Of a DNA stretch of 29,203 bases, positions 11,771 through 19,482 are shown piece by piece. Source of the DNA: a virus. Made by a program: the position numbers and the translations under genes. Under the pieces are notes generated by a model. That model was given only the letters and a program-made list of their open reading frames with translations. It ran no database searches and had not been told where the DNA came from. Where the stretch lies: positions 1 through 29,203 of the IMG/VR virus record IMGVR_UViG_3300044712_000662; one strand, written 5' to 3'. The number at the start of each line of letters is the position of its first letter. Position 1 is the first letter of the stretch.

Positions 11771-12231
11771 GCGTGGACATGAACAGCGTCACCATCATCG
11801 GCCGCCTCACCCGGGACGCCGAGCTCAAACATACTTCCGGCGGATTGGCAGTTTCCCGCTTCTCCATCGCCGTCAACCGCCGCAAGAAGAACGGCGACAA
11901 CTGGGAGGACGAGGCGTCCTTCATCGATGTCACCCTGTTCGGCAAGTCGGCCGAAAGTGTCAACCAATACCTCACCAAGGGCAAGCAGATCGCCATCAAG
12001 GGCGAGCTCCACCAGGACCGCTGGGAACAGGACGGCCAGGCGCGCTCCAAGGTCGGCATCATCGCGGAATCGGTCCAGCTCCTCGGGGGCGGCGAGAACG
12101 CGCGAGGCGGGGCGCAGACGGGCTCGGGCGGGGAATCACGCCAGGGACACGCGCCGGGCGCAGGGGCGGGGCAGGGAGGAGGCAGCGCGGGCGGTTCCCG
12201 CGACGACTTCGCGGACGACATTCCCTTCTGA
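11767..12231 (+). CDS. ssb: Single-stranded DNA-binding protein (154 aa)
   Basis: A typical OB-fold SSB: SVTIIGRLTRDAELKHTSGG, VSRFSIAVNRRKK, FIDVTLFGKSAESVNQYLTK and GELHQDRWEQDGQARSKVGI. A Gly-rich disordered linker ends in the acidic tip DDFADDIPF, which in bacterial SSB recruits partner proteins. It protects single-stranded DNA and coordinates replication and recombination. ATG 11767 overlaps the nuclease stop. Confidence 0.95.
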   Translation: MSVDMNSVTIIGRLTRDAELKHTSGGLAVSRFSIAVNRRKKNGDNWEDEASFIDVTLFGKSAESVNQYLTKGKQIAIKGELHQDRWEQDGQARSKVGIIAESVQLLGGGENARGGAQTGSGGESRQGHAPGAGAGQGGGSAGGSRDDFADDIPF

Positions 12232-12239
12232 GGTAGACC

Positions 12240-12737
12240 ATGCTCATTACGATACTTCCCGGCGATCAATACATGGTTCAATCGGCCGATGCCCCGGTCG
12301 TCGGGAAGGTCTATGAGCTCGAGGAGGCCGACGAGGGCACCGTACGGCAGGGCAAGGCCTTCCACGCCCTCGTCCAGGAGTACTGGCGCAGCGGGTGCGC
12401 GTCCTATCCGTCGAAGGGCTTCGAGGATTTCCGCAACAACATCAAGAAGCACCTCGGCGCCGGCTTCGAGGCCTTCGTCTACGCGGTCATCGAGGACGGG
12501 AGGCCAGTCATCAAGGACGCGAAGACCTACGAGGAGATCCCGGAGGAACTGCGCAAGGACCCCGAGAAGCGGCAGTTCATCCGCGGCCGGCTCAAGAGCT
12601 GGGCGGACTACACGAAGAAAGAGAGAACCAAGACGATCGACGACCTAATCCGCGAGATGGTCGAAGCGGGCGTCAACTCCAAGAAGTTCGGCGAAATAAT
12701 CGAAGGAATGAAGAAGGCAGAAAATGCGCGAACATAA
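12240..12737 (+). CDS. Hypothetical protein (165 aa)
   Basis: GAGGTAGACC precedes ATG 12240. A short beta-rich start (MLITILPGDQYMVQSADAPV) leads into a helical, charged protein with GKAFHALVQEYWRSGCASYP, HLGAGFEAFVYAVI and a C-terminal TKTIDDLIREMVEAGVNSKK. The end faintly recalls phage NinB/Orf-type recombination proteins, which also lie near ssb, but the resemblance is too weak to name it. It overlaps the YopX gene by 14 bases. Confidence 0.65.
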   Translation: MLITILPGDQYMVQSADAPVVGKVYELEEADEGTVRQGKAFHALVQEYWRSGCASYPSKGFEDFRNNIKKHLGAGFEAFVYAVIEDGRPVIKDAKTYEEIPEELRKDPEKRQFIRGRLKSWADYTKKERTKTIDDLIREMVEAGVNSKKFGEIIEGMKKAENART

Positions 12738-13113
12738 ATTCCGAGCCTGGGACCCGCAGTTCAACCGCTGGCTCCTCCCCGAGGACATCACCATCTGCGG
12801 CGATGGGACGGTCTATGTGGACCGACGCGGTGAGAACGGCGGCGACGTGATCGACACGGTGCAGCCGCCGAAGGTCGTCCTTGAGTCGTTCACGGGGCTC
12901 AAGGACAAGGATGGCCGCGAGATATACGAGGGCGATTTTTGTAGATTCTTCAGTGGCTCCATTCGCGAAATAATTTTTAATAATGGAGGCTTTGGATACA
13001 TTTCTTCGGGTGATTTTGTCGGCCTTGCGGGTCATCATCATTTCGATGAAATTATCATTTTTCTCGAAGTCGTCGGCAATATCTACGATACCCCGGAGCT
13101 GCTCAATGGGTAG
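12724..13113 (+). CDS. YopX-family protein (129 aa)
   Basis: It has the YopX pattern: start MREHKFRAWDPQFNRWLLPE, middle LESFTGLKDKDGREIYEGDF and end EVVGNIYDTPELL. YopX proteins are common in phages and mobile elements and form oligomeric rings of unknown function. From about 12937 to 13078 the DNA turns AT-rich (for example ATAATTTTTAATAATGG) while the first part is GC-rich, suggesting a recombination joint within the gene. Confidence 0.9.
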   Translation: MREHKFRAWDPQFNRWLLPEDITICGDGTVYVDRRGENGGDVIDTVQPPKVVLESFTGLKDKDGREIYEGDFCRFFSGSIREIIFNNGGFGYISSGDFVGLAGHHHFDEIIIFLEVVGNIYDTPELLNG

Positions 13114-13432
13114 CCTCCACCCCTCGCCCAGGATCAAGTTCGACGGCATCACCCGCGCCGGCATGGACCTCCTCGACCAGCGCTGGGCGATCTACTACCG
13201 CGACGGCGGCTTCTGCCAGACCTGCGGCGAGTTCGTCCCCTTCGACCAGGGCGAGATCGCCCATTGCATCGCGAACACGAAAGCCAACCGTCTCCGCTTC
13301 GGCGCGAAGGTGATCGACAGCCCCTTCAACAAGAAATGGACCCACCGCGGCCGATGCAACTCGGCGTGTAACTGCGGGAACCGGCCGGACGAGTGCCAGA
13401 AAATAATCGACCAAGTGGAGGAAAACATATGA
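13106..13432 (+). CDS. HNH-like zinc-binding endonuclease (108 aa)
   Basis: After RIKFDGITRAGMDLLDQRWA comes FCQTCGEFVPF (CxxC), then GEIAHCIANTKANRLRFG with the probable catalytic His, SPFNKKWTHRGRCNSACNC with the Asn and second Cys pair. This follows a compact HNH layout seen in small phage proteins. DNA cleavage is likely but the His-Asn-His triad is not fully certain. ATG 13106 lies inside the end of the YopX gene. Confidence 0.65.
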   Translation: MGSLHPSPRIKFDGITRAGMDLLDQRWAIYYRDGGFCQTCGEFVPFDQGEIAHCIANTKANRLRFGAKVIDSPFNKKWTHRGRCNSACNCGNRPDECQKIIDQVEENI

Positions 13433-13701
13433 TCGGCGACCTTCTCTCCCGCGCCTTCCGCCAGAAGTCCCCGGAGTACATCCGCTTCTCCCCGATTCCG
13501 CACGACGACCCGAACCTCTGCGCGAACTGCGATCGTCCGCACGACGAGCACCACCGGCACGGCGCATGTCCGCACTCGGATGGCTCTGGCTTCATGCTCG
13601 GGCAGCACTTCACGCGCAAGCGGACGCTGACCGAGTGCGATCTGTCCATCCTGGAGGACGAGGCGGTCGAGGTCGAGGAGATAGGGGAGGAAGCGCAATG
13701 A
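13429..13701 (+). CDS. Small protein with Cys/His cluster (90 aa)
   Basis: ATG 13429 overlaps the preceding TGA. A compact LCANCDRPHDEHHRHGACPH segment (residues about 31-50) has three Cys and several His, a likely zinc site. The N-terminus has a basic helix (LLSRAFRQKSPEYIRF) and the C-terminus is acidic (EDEAVEVEEIGEE). No family is recognised. Confidence 0.65.
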   Translation: MIGDLLSRAFRQKSPEYIRFSPIPHDDPNLCANCDRPHDEHHRHGACPHSDGSGFMLGQHFTRKRTLTECDLSILEDEAVEVEEIGEEAQ

Positions 13702-13904
13702 AAACCGTCGCTGAGATAATCCGAGCGCACCTGGACGAGATAGGGGCGGATGGGCTGATGCTTAATGGGAAGTCTGAATCTTTCTCCGCGAAAGAAACGC
13801 TAGCAGATTTTATAGCACTTAACGTGCGAGCTGTCCCCGCCTTCCGCCACGCTGACGGGTCGTATCATGCGGAGAAAGAGGATGGCAGAAATGCCCCTGC
13901 GTAA
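13698..13904 (+). CDS. Small hypothetical protein (68 aa), possibly frameshifted at its end
   Basis: GGGAGGAAG precedes ATG 13698, which overlaps the previous stop. The start MKTVAEIIRAHLDEIGADGL resembles small phage proteins that begin this way and end in a Cys-rich zinc-binding part (from memory, not a named family). Here the zinc part is absent from this frame but present in the -1 frame immediately after (13856-13990). Either the gene ends here or a frameshift separates its two halves. Confidence 0.6.
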   Translation: MKTVAEIIRAHLDEIGADGLMLNGKSESFSAKETLADFIALNVRAVPAFRHADGSYHAEKEDGRNAPA

Positions 13905-13990
13905 CCTGTAATTTATATGGGAAAACAATGGTTCCGTGTGAATGCCCAGGGCTTAAAGCTTGGCGTTTAAAACTGGAGGCGACGAGGTGA
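13856..13990 (+). pseudogene. Cys-rich open frame without a start codon, probable frameshifted tail of the 13698 gene
   Basis: In the -1 frame relative to the 13698 gene the segment reads GWQKCPCVTCNLYGKTMVP then CECPGLKAWRLKLEATR, with five Cys in CPC-x2-C and CEC arrangement plus an earlier Cys. It has no ATG, GTG or TTG before the ATG at 13928. Its TGA (13988-13990) overlaps the GTG of the next gene, the same coupling seen at most true gene junctions here, which argues it is translated. A sequence indel, programmed frameshift or real mutation could explain it. Confidence 0.45.
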
Positions 13991-14646
13991 GCGACATATT
14001 TTCTAAGCCAAAGCCCGCAGGTTGTAACGGTTATTGTTTAGGATGCGAATTACCTTGCTCCGTACATAATACCAAACCCACTACCGTCCAGAGCGCGGAG
14101 GAGATAGACGCCGCAGTCGTTTCCCTTCGTCGCTTATGGCTTGATCTTGAGCATACGATAGAGCACGACGCGTCGTGCTCTGATTGCTTTTTCGATGGAA
14201 ACGGAATGGCCAACGGAATAAGGGCGTGGCTCGAATCCCGCGACGCCGCCCAGCGCCAGGCAGGACGCGAGGAGCGTTGCGATAACTGCGCCCGGGATTC
14301 AGCAATCAACGCTTTTCGCATGGACGAGCTCGACGCCGTTATGCTCTCGACCGACAAATGGCTCGACGGTTCGGCACTCAAAAATAACCCCGCCACACGA
14401 GCGGCAGATGCGCGGGAAGTTGCGCTCAAGGCAATCGAAAAAGAACAGGCAAGGGCGGATAAGCTCGATCAGCGCTACGCTGCACTGGTTGAGAATGTGA
14501 AAGGGACATGCAAAGCAATTATCTATAGCATGGATCAAGCGGAAATGCGCGGGAATGACGAACGCCGTGAACATATCTTAACGAAAAACTATGCTGAACG
14601 GCTACTCAAGGCCCTGAGCGAACTGGACGAAGGGAGGAGGGGATGA
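13987..14646 (+). CDS. Hypothetical Cys-rich, helical protein (219 aa)
   Basis: The start is GTG 13987, seven bases after GGAGG; a TTG at 13960 is the longer alternative. The N-terminus has GCNGYCLGCELPCSVH (four Cys), with further pairs in CSDCFF and CDNCARD, so two or three zinc sites are plausible. The second half is charged helix (VALKAIEKEQARADKLDQRY) consistent with a coiled coil. No family is recognised. It is AT-richer than the recombination genes. Confidence 0.65.
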   Translation: MSDIFSKPKPAGCNGYCLGCELPCSVHNTKPTTVQSAEEIDAAVVSLRRLWLDLEHTIEHDASCSDCFFDGNGMANGIRAWLESRDAAQRQAGREERCDNCARDSAINAFRMDELDAVMLSTDKWLDGSALKNNPATRAADAREVALKAIEKEQARADKLDQRYAALVENVKGTCKAIIYSMDQAEMRGNDERREHILTKNYAERLLKALSELDEGRRG

Positions 14647-14879
14647 AGGAAATAGATTTTCGATGGCAAGTAAAAAGTGGCCGGTGTTTAACTCTCTGCC
14701 CATATCAACATATAACGAAAAAGCAAAAAGAAGAAACGGTTTTTTTAAATTACACGCCTAACCCGCCATATGTTTTTTCTGCCCATTGCCAGGATTGCGA
14801 ACATTTCCAAGGTAGGTCTGGTAATGGTGCAATAAACTGTTCATATGAAGACAAGGAGTCGCCCCATGCCGCAGACTGA
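14643..14879 (+). CDS. Small zinc-finger-like protein (78 aa)
   Basis: It starts at ATG 14643, overlapping the upstream stop, with GGGAGGAGG before it. Cys residues in SGRCLTLCPYQ, AHCQDCEHFQ and INCSYE give a likely treble-clef or zinc-ribbon arrangement. It is markedly less GC-rich than the flanking genes, suggesting recent acquisition. Function unknown. Confidence 0.65.
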   Translation: MKEIDFRWQVKSGRCLTLCPYQHITKKQKEETVFLNYTPNPPYVFSAHCQDCEHFQGRSGNGAINCSYEDKESPHAAD

Positions 14880-15111
14880 CCCGATGACGCTAAAACTTAC
14901 GCGATACCGCATCGATAACGAGGGAAGAGCAGATCATCGCAACGCTTCATATTATCTAGTGCAGGCCGTTGTTGCGGCAGATGCCCAGCGCGACCGCGAC
15001 CTCCTGACGAAGGCGGCGGAGAGGGTTCTTAATTTATTGGTAGCACCCGAAGGCCGAGAGAAAATCATACAAGCCATCCTCGCCCCGCTCGACGAGAAGG
15101 AGGGAAGCTAG
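14866..15111 (+). CDS. Hypothetical helical protein (81 aa)
   Basis: ATG 14866 is preceded by AAGGAG at ideal spacing; an in-frame ATG at 14845 lies before that site and is less likely. The sequence ASYYLVQAVVAADAQRDRDL then TKAAERVLNLLVAPEGREKI is helical. It overlaps the end of the zinc-finger-like gene by 14 bases. No family is recognised. Confidence 0.6.
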   Translation: MPQTDPMTLKLTRYRIDNEGRADHRNASYYLVQAVVAADAQRDRDLLTKAAERVLNLLVAPEGREKIIQAILAPLDEKEGS

Positions 15112-15348
15112 ATGATTTGGTTGAAAAGAGCGGCAGCTGCAATTTTAATAGGTTTTTTGATTTTTTGCTCATTCTGTTTTGTACTTCATGGCATTGAATG
15201 GAGCATTTCAGAAGGCGAGCGTTTCCAGGGGATCAGAACGGGTTTTCTGATAATGGTTTTTCTATTTGGAGGATTGGCCGCTGTATGTATCCAATCTCCA
15301 GAAGAAAAAAATAGCCGTGATTATTCTGATTATGGAGAAATGCCTTAA
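15112..15348 (+). CDS. Membrane protein, two spans (78 aa)
   Basis: ATG 15112 directly follows the upstream TAG, with AAGGAGGG before it. Hydrophobic stretches at about residues 8-27 (AAAILIGFLIFCSFCFVLHG) and 43-60 (GFLIMVFLFGGLAAVCI) are separated by a polar loop; the tail is charged. It could be a superinfection-exclusion or holin-like protein. AT-rich. No family is recognised. Confidence 0.65.
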   Translation: MIWLKRAAAAILIGFLIFCSFCFVLHGIEWSISEGERFQGIRTGFLIMVFLFGGLAAVCIQSPEEKNSRDYSDYGEMP

Positions 15349-15400
15349 ATATCAACGACAAAGAAGTCTATCCACACGAGCATAACCCAGGGAGGGGATG

Positions 15401-16261
15401 ATGGCCGACAGAAGAATGTTCGCAAAAACAATCATCGATAGCGATGCGTTTTGCGATATGCCGCACTCAACACAGAATTTATATTTCCATTTGTGCATGC
15501 GCGCTGACGACGACGGATTCATAAATAACCCCAAAAAAATACAACGGACCATCGGATGCTCGGACGATGACGCGCGGTTGCTTTGCGCAAAAAGCTTCAT
15601 CATCCCCTTCGATTCTGGCGTTATCGTCATCAAGCATTGGAGAATGCATAACGCTATCCGAAAAGATCGATACAAAACCACCGTATATCAGGATGAAAAA
15701 AACCAACTTGAAATAAAGCCAAATGGCGCATATACATACAAAAATGGTATACCATTTGGCAACCATTTGGCAACCAATTGTATACCGGAAGGCAACCAAT
15801 TGGAAACCCAGGTTAGGTTAGGTAAGGTTAAGAAAGATATAGTCGATTTAGGAAAATCGACGGGATCGAAAAAAGACTATTCGGAATCGTTCCTCGCCTT
15901 CTACGAATCCTACCCACGGAAGGAGGGGAAGAGCGCTGCGCAGAAAGTCTACAAGCGGGTCGTGAAGACCGAGATCGACCACGCCGCCCTGATGCGCGCC
16001 CTCGAGGCCTACAAATACCGCCTTCTGCAAGACCAGACCGAGACGAAGTTCACCAAGCTGCCCGGAACCTTCCTTGGATGCTTCGCCGACTACCTCGAGG
16101 AGCCGAAGGTCGAGACGCCGAAGAAGCGCGTCGAGGAGAAATGCGAGTGCTGCGGCGCCGAAGGCTGGATGCTCGACGACTTCTGCCGCAAGTGCCACCA
16201 CCAGCGCGGAACTCCCGTGACCGACGCGCAGATCGCGAAGGGGAAGCTCGCGAATGGATGA
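15401..16261 (+). CDS. Phage replisome organizer / helicase loader (286 aa)
   Basis: The N-terminus (ADRRMFAKTIIDSDAFCDMP, then LYFHLCMRADDDGFINNPKK) matches phage replisome organizer proteins, winged-helix origin binders. A linker around residues 105-160 is encoded by repeated DNA (see the iterons). The C-terminal part contains FLAFYESYPRKEGKSAAQKVYKR, a segment seen in phage replication and helicase-loader proteins, and a zinc ribbon CECCGAEGWMLDDFCRKCHH. It should recognise the origin and load DnaB, encoded next with an 8-base overlap. ATG 15401 is better spaced from GGAGGGG than 15398. DNA is AT-rich up to about 15890, then GC-rich. Confidence 0.85.
   Translation: MADRRMFAKTIIDSDAFCDMPHSTQNLYFHLCMRADDDGFINNPKKIQRTIGCSDDDARLLCAKSFIIPFDSGVIVIKHWRMHNAIRKDRYKTTVYQDEKNQLEIKPNGAYTYKNGIPFGNHLATNCIPEGNQLETQVRLGKVKKDIVDLGKSTGSKKDYSESFLAFYESYPRKEGKSAAQKVYKRVVKTEIDHAALMRALEAYKYRLLQDQTETKFTKLPGTFLGCFADYLEEPKVETPKKRVEEKCECCGAEGWMLDDFCRKCHHQRGTPVTDAQIAKGKLANG
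15718..15755. repeat. Inverted iteron copy and 12-bp palindrome upstream of the iteron array
   Basis: GCCAAATGGC at 15718-15727 is the reverse complement of the core of the iterons at 15751 and 15762 (GCCATTTGGC versus ACCATTTGGC). ATGGTATACCAT at 15744-15755 is a perfect 12-base palindrome leading into the first iteron. Both lie within the replisome organizer gene. Confidence 0.65.
15751..15816 (+). repeat. Six phased 11-bp iterons, probable replication origin
   Basis: Units beginning ACC start at 15751, 15762, 15773, 15784, 15795 and 15806, exactly 11 bases apart. The first two are identical (ACCATTTGGCA); the third and fifth share ACCAATTG. Eleven is not a multiple of three, so the period cannot come from protein sequence. 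Four 5-bp units (GGTTA, GGTTA, GGTAA, GGTTA) follow at 15811-15830. As in lambda O, the array sits in the linker region of the initiator gene, so it is likely where that protein binds. Confidence 0.75.
15842..15861. other. 8-bp perfect inverted repeat beside the iterons
   Basis: GTCGATTT (15842-15849) and AAATCGAC (15854-15861) flank AGGA. It follows the GGTTA repeats within an AT-rich stretch and may be part of the origin (a hairpin or protein site). It lies inside the replisome organizer gene. Confidence 0.6.
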
Positions 16262-17561
16262 CGCCGTCTTCCGCAACGAGCAGGCGGAGCGTCAGCTTCT
16301 CGGAGCGATTATGCTCGACAACTCGGCGCTCGACCAGGCGGGGATCGTGTCCGAGGAGGACCTGTACTTCCCGAAGAACCGCACCATCCTCCGGGCGATG
16401 CGTGCCCTGGACCGGAACAAGAACCCGATCGACCTCATTTCCGTCTTCGACCAGATCAAGGTCAACGGCGGGGGCGTGTCCCAGATCGACGTGGCGGTGC
16501 TGACCGATGGCGTGCCCTCCGCGGCGAATATCGATTACTACATCGGGCAGATCAAGGATTGCTCGATGCGGCGCCAGGCGTTCACGAAGGCGAAGGAGCT
16601 CGAGGCTGAGATCCGGGACCGGTCCATCCCGGCCAGCGAGATCATCTCGGTGAAGAATTCCGACATCCAGGGCATCCTGGACAACTCGGGGGCGAACGAA
16701 TACCGATCGACGAAGACCTTCGTACCGGAGTTCATCGACCGCCTGCAAGCCTTGTGCGCGGCGCCCGGGACCATGGACGGGATCAAGACGGGATTCGAGA
16801 ACATCGACAAGATCATCATCGGGCTACAGCCCACCGACTTCGTGGTCCTCGGTGCCCGGCCCTCGATTGGAAAGACGGCGCTCCAGCTCAACATCATGCT
16901 CAACATGGCCCTCGAAGCTGGGATACCTACGGGCATGTTCTCGATCGAGATGAGCCAGAAGTCGCTCACCTCGCGCATGGTGTCGTCGAGTACGGGGATC
17001 TGGGCGTCGAAGCTCCGGAGCGGCTTCCTGAGCGCTGGGGACCTCGACCGCATCTCCGACTTCACCGCACGGCTCTATGCGGCCAACCTGTTCATCGACG
17101 ACACCAGCGGGATATCGATCGACCAGCTCAAGATCCGGGCCCGGCGCATGGTCAAGCGGGACGGGGTGCGGGTGATCTTCATCGACCACTTCTCGCTCAT
17201 CCGCAGCTCGGACACGCGGAAGCAGCGCTGGGAGGTGTTCGCCCAGATCAGCCAGGACCTCAAGGCCCTCGCTAAGGAGCTCAAGACTCCCATCGTGCTC
17301 CTCTGCCAGCTCAAGCGGGACAGCGAGGGGAAGGAGCCGGGGCTGGCTGACCTACGGGAATCCGGGTCCCTGGAGCAGGATGCGGATATCGTGATGCTCA
17401 TGCATCGGAAGCGCCAAGTCGACCTCGAGGATACGTGCAAGGAAATACCGACCGATGTATTGGTCTCGAAGAACCGGGAGGGAGCGGGCGGACGATCGCA
17501 CTTGATCTTCAAGACGGAGACGGTGCGATTCGTGGACGACCTGGGGGAAAAGCGGCCTTAG
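16254..17561 (+). CDS. dnaB: Replicative DNA helicase DnaB (435 aa)
   Basis: The N-terminal domain has NEQAERQLLGAIMLDNSALD and the RecA-like C-terminal domain has Walker A GARPSIGKT (200-208), the SIEMSQKSLTSRM segment, Walker B VIFIDHFSLI and the LADLRESGSLEQDADIVMLM motif with the arginine finger region after it. Length and order match the DnaB family. It unwinds DNA ahead of the fork as a hexamer. AAGGGGAAG precedes ATG 16254, which overlaps the loader gene. Confidence 0.95.
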   Translation: MDDAVFRNEQAERQLLGAIMLDNSALDQAGIVSEEDLYFPKNRTILRAMRALDRNKNPIDLISVFDQIKVNGGGVSQIDVAVLTDGVPSAANIDYYIGQIKDCSMRRQAFTKAKELEAEIRDRSIPASEIISVKNSDIQGILDNSGANEYRSTKTFVPEFIDRLQALCAAPGTMDGIKTGFENIDKIIIGLQPTDFVVLGARPSIGKTALQLNIMLNMALEAGIPTGMFSIEMSQKSLTSRMVSSSTGIWASKLRSGFLSAGDLDRISDFTARLYAANLFIDDTSGISIDQLKIRARRMVKRDGVRVIFIDHFSLIRSSDTRKQRWEVFAQISQDLKALAKELKTPIVLLCQLKRDSEGKEPGLADLRESGSLEQDADIVMLMHRKRQVDLEDTCKEIPTDVLVSKNREGAGGRSHLIFKTETVRFVDDLGEKRP

Positions 17562-17780
17562 CATTCGGGATATATTTTGATTCTAAATGGATATTGCAAA
17601 AAACTTTTTCGGGGTGTAGGTTTAGAACGTGGGCAGCCACTAACGCGAATCCGAGGGCCCCATCCCTCTCTCGGACGAGCGGGCTAACCGCAAGCAACGG
17701 CCGGACGGTGTCCGGGACGACCTGGCGACAGGTACGCCGAAGGTATGCGCGGACCTCCAGAAGCCGCGCCCGGACGTTGC
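17562..17780 (+). promoter_or_regulatory. Leader region before the late operon
   Basis: This 219-base gap has no convincing gene. The first 70 bases are AT-rich; a weak promoter candidate is TTGCAA (17594-17599), 17 bases, TAGGTT (17617-17622). A 6-bp hairpin CCGGAC-GGT-GTCCGG lies at 17701-17715 and a weaker one (CCGAG/CTCGG) near 17651-17674. It is the natural place for the late promoter, and perhaps a packaging site, upstream of the terminase genes. Confidence 0.4.
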
Positions 17781-18227
17781 ATGAGCACGAAGGGAAGCAA
17801 GCCCTCCGCGAAGAACTCCAAGAAAACCATCGACTCAACCAAGGCAGGCGCGAAGCCTGCTAAAGGCGTTTCCAAGGCCAAGAATACCGCGACGAAGTCC
17901 GCTCAGAGCACGGAGAAAGCAGCTCCCGGGAAGCCGTGGGCCAAGGGTCAGTCCGGCAACCCGGGCGGCCGGCCGAAGCTTCCGGCGGGGCTCCGGGAGG
18001 CGGCGCAGGCCCTCTCGATCAAAGCGCTCGATGTCCTCGAGTCGATCATGTGCAATGAGGACGCCCAGGAATCCGCCCGGGTGAAGGCCGCCACGGCCAT
18101 CTGGGACAGGGGATGGGGGAAGCCGGAGCAGCCGATTGATGTCAATTCCTACAAGCCCATCGTCCTGAACCTCAACCCCGCCCTCCTGGCCGACGACCCG
18201 AACGCCGAGGTATCGCATGGCGATTAA
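17781..18227 (+). CDS. DUF5681-like protein, probable small terminase subunit (148 aa)
   Basis: A Lys/Ser/Ala-rich disordered start (MSTKGSKPSAKNSKKTIDST) leads to WAKGQSGNPGGRPKLPAGLR, the DUF5681 signature, and a helical domain with ALDVLESIMCNEDAQESARV. Position directly before the large terminase, with an 11-base overlap, suggests a small-terminase role in DNA recognition. ATG 17781 is chosen because the preceding in-frame ATG 17745 adds an unlikely Pro-rich stretch; neither has a strong ribosome-binding site. Confidence 0.7.
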   Translation: MSTKGSKPSAKNSKKTIDSTKAGAKPAKGVSKAKNTATKSAQSTEKAAPGKPWAKGQSGNPGGRPKLPAGLREAAQALSIKALDVLESIMCNEDAQESARVKAATAIWDRGWGKPEQPIDVNSYKPIVLNLNPALLADDPNAEVSHGD

Positions 18228-19482
18228 CGACCCCCGGCCCCTCGCCCACCAGGAGAAAATCGTCGTCGCCCCCCAGGTGTACCGGGACATCGGGGATTTC
18301 TTCCTCATCGCGGGCTACGGCTCAGGGAAGACCTGGGCGCTGGTCTGGCTGGTCCTGACGATCGCCTCGATGTACGAGGAGCCGGTCACGGTGGGGCTTT
18401 TCGGCCCGACGATCACGTTTATGGAAAAAAACCTCCTGAACGAGGTATTCGTGTTCTGCCACCAGAACAGCATCCAGTATCGGTACAACTCGCAGAAGTC
18501 GGTCCTCCTCCTGGGAAACGCCATTTTCTACATCATCGCGACCAGCCTCCCGAAGCTCATCTACGGCTACACCCTGCAGATTGGGATCTCGGACGAACAC
18601 GATGAGCTCCCCCAGGAGATCGCGGTCGAGGCGTACAAGGCGATTAAGGAGCGCTGCCGGAAGCCCCTCCCGGACGGCCGGGCGCCCTACGCCGTGTTCG
18701 CCACGACGGCCCAGGGCTACAAGGGCATGTACACGATCGTCGAGGATCTCCGGAAGAAAAAGCGGCCATTCTACCTCCTCCGCGCCAAGACGAAGGACAA
18801 CACCCATAACGACCCGAGCTACGTCGAAAACCTCTACGCGATCTACAACGAGAACGAGCGCCGGGCCTACCTCGAGGGCGAGTTCGTCAATCTGACCACC
18901 GGCCGCGTGTACGCCCAGTACGAGCCCGCGAAGGTCGATCTCCAGGAAGCGATCAAGATCGAGCCGAACGAGACTATCCATATCGGGCAGGACCTCAACT
19001 CCGGCTTCTCGAAGGGAACCGCCTACGTGGTGCGATCCGGCAAGGCCTACGCCGTGAAAACCTTCAGCTTCCCAGTGATCGGGGACGCGCCGCGCATCAT
19101 CCGGGCGGCTTTCCCGGTCAACCGGATCCTCTGGTACCCGGACGCGAGCGGCAAGGAGATCATGCAGGGGTACGTGTCCGAGATCCGGTCCCAGAACATC
19201 GAGCTGCGCATGGGCACGATCAACCCTCCGATCATCGAGCGCATCTTCTTCGTCAACAAGCTCATGGAACTTGGCCGCCTGCTCATCAGTCCCGACTGTG
19301 AGGACCTCAAGATGGCCCTCAAGGTGCGGCAGTTCGACAACACCGGCAAGCCCGAGAAGGGAAAGGGCGAGGCCGCTCCCGACCACATCTGCGATTCGAA
19401 CGAGTATGTCATCTGGCGCCTCGTCAGCTCGCTTCCGGAATTCTTCGATCTCTTCCAGGTCGGACATAGGGAGGCGGCGTAA
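18217..19482 (+). CDS. terL: Terminase large subunit (421 aa)
   Basis: ATPase domain: Walker A GYGSGKT (33-39), Walker B IGISDEHDE (Asp126, Glu127), and coupling-motif-like FATTAQG. Nuclease domain: GQDLNSGFSKGTAYV (first acidic residue), YPDASGKE and DHICDSNEYVIWR with later acidic residues. It packages DNA into the prohead and cuts concatemers. The stop shares one base with the portal gene ATG (TAATG). Confidence 0.93.
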   Translation: MAINDPRPLAHQEKIVVAPQVYRDIGDFFLIAGYGSGKTWALVWLVLTIASMYEEPVTVGLFGPTITFMEKNLLNEVFVFCHQNSIQYRYNSQKSVLLLGNAIFYIIATSLPKLIYGYTLQIGISDEHDELPQEIAVEAYKAIKERCRKPLPDGRAPYAVFATTAQGYKGMYTIVEDLRKKKRPFYLLRAKTKDNTHNDPSYVENLYAIYNENERRAYLEGEFVNLTTGRVYAQYEPAKVDLQEAIKIEPNETIHIGQDLNSGFSKGTAYVVRSGKAYAVKTFSFPVIGDAPRIIRAAFPVNRILWYPDASGKEIMQGYVSEIRSQNIELRMGTINPPIIERIFFVNKLMELGRLLISPDCEDLKMALKVRQFDNTGKPEKGKGEAAPDHICDSNEYVIWRLVSSLPEFFDLFQVGHREAA

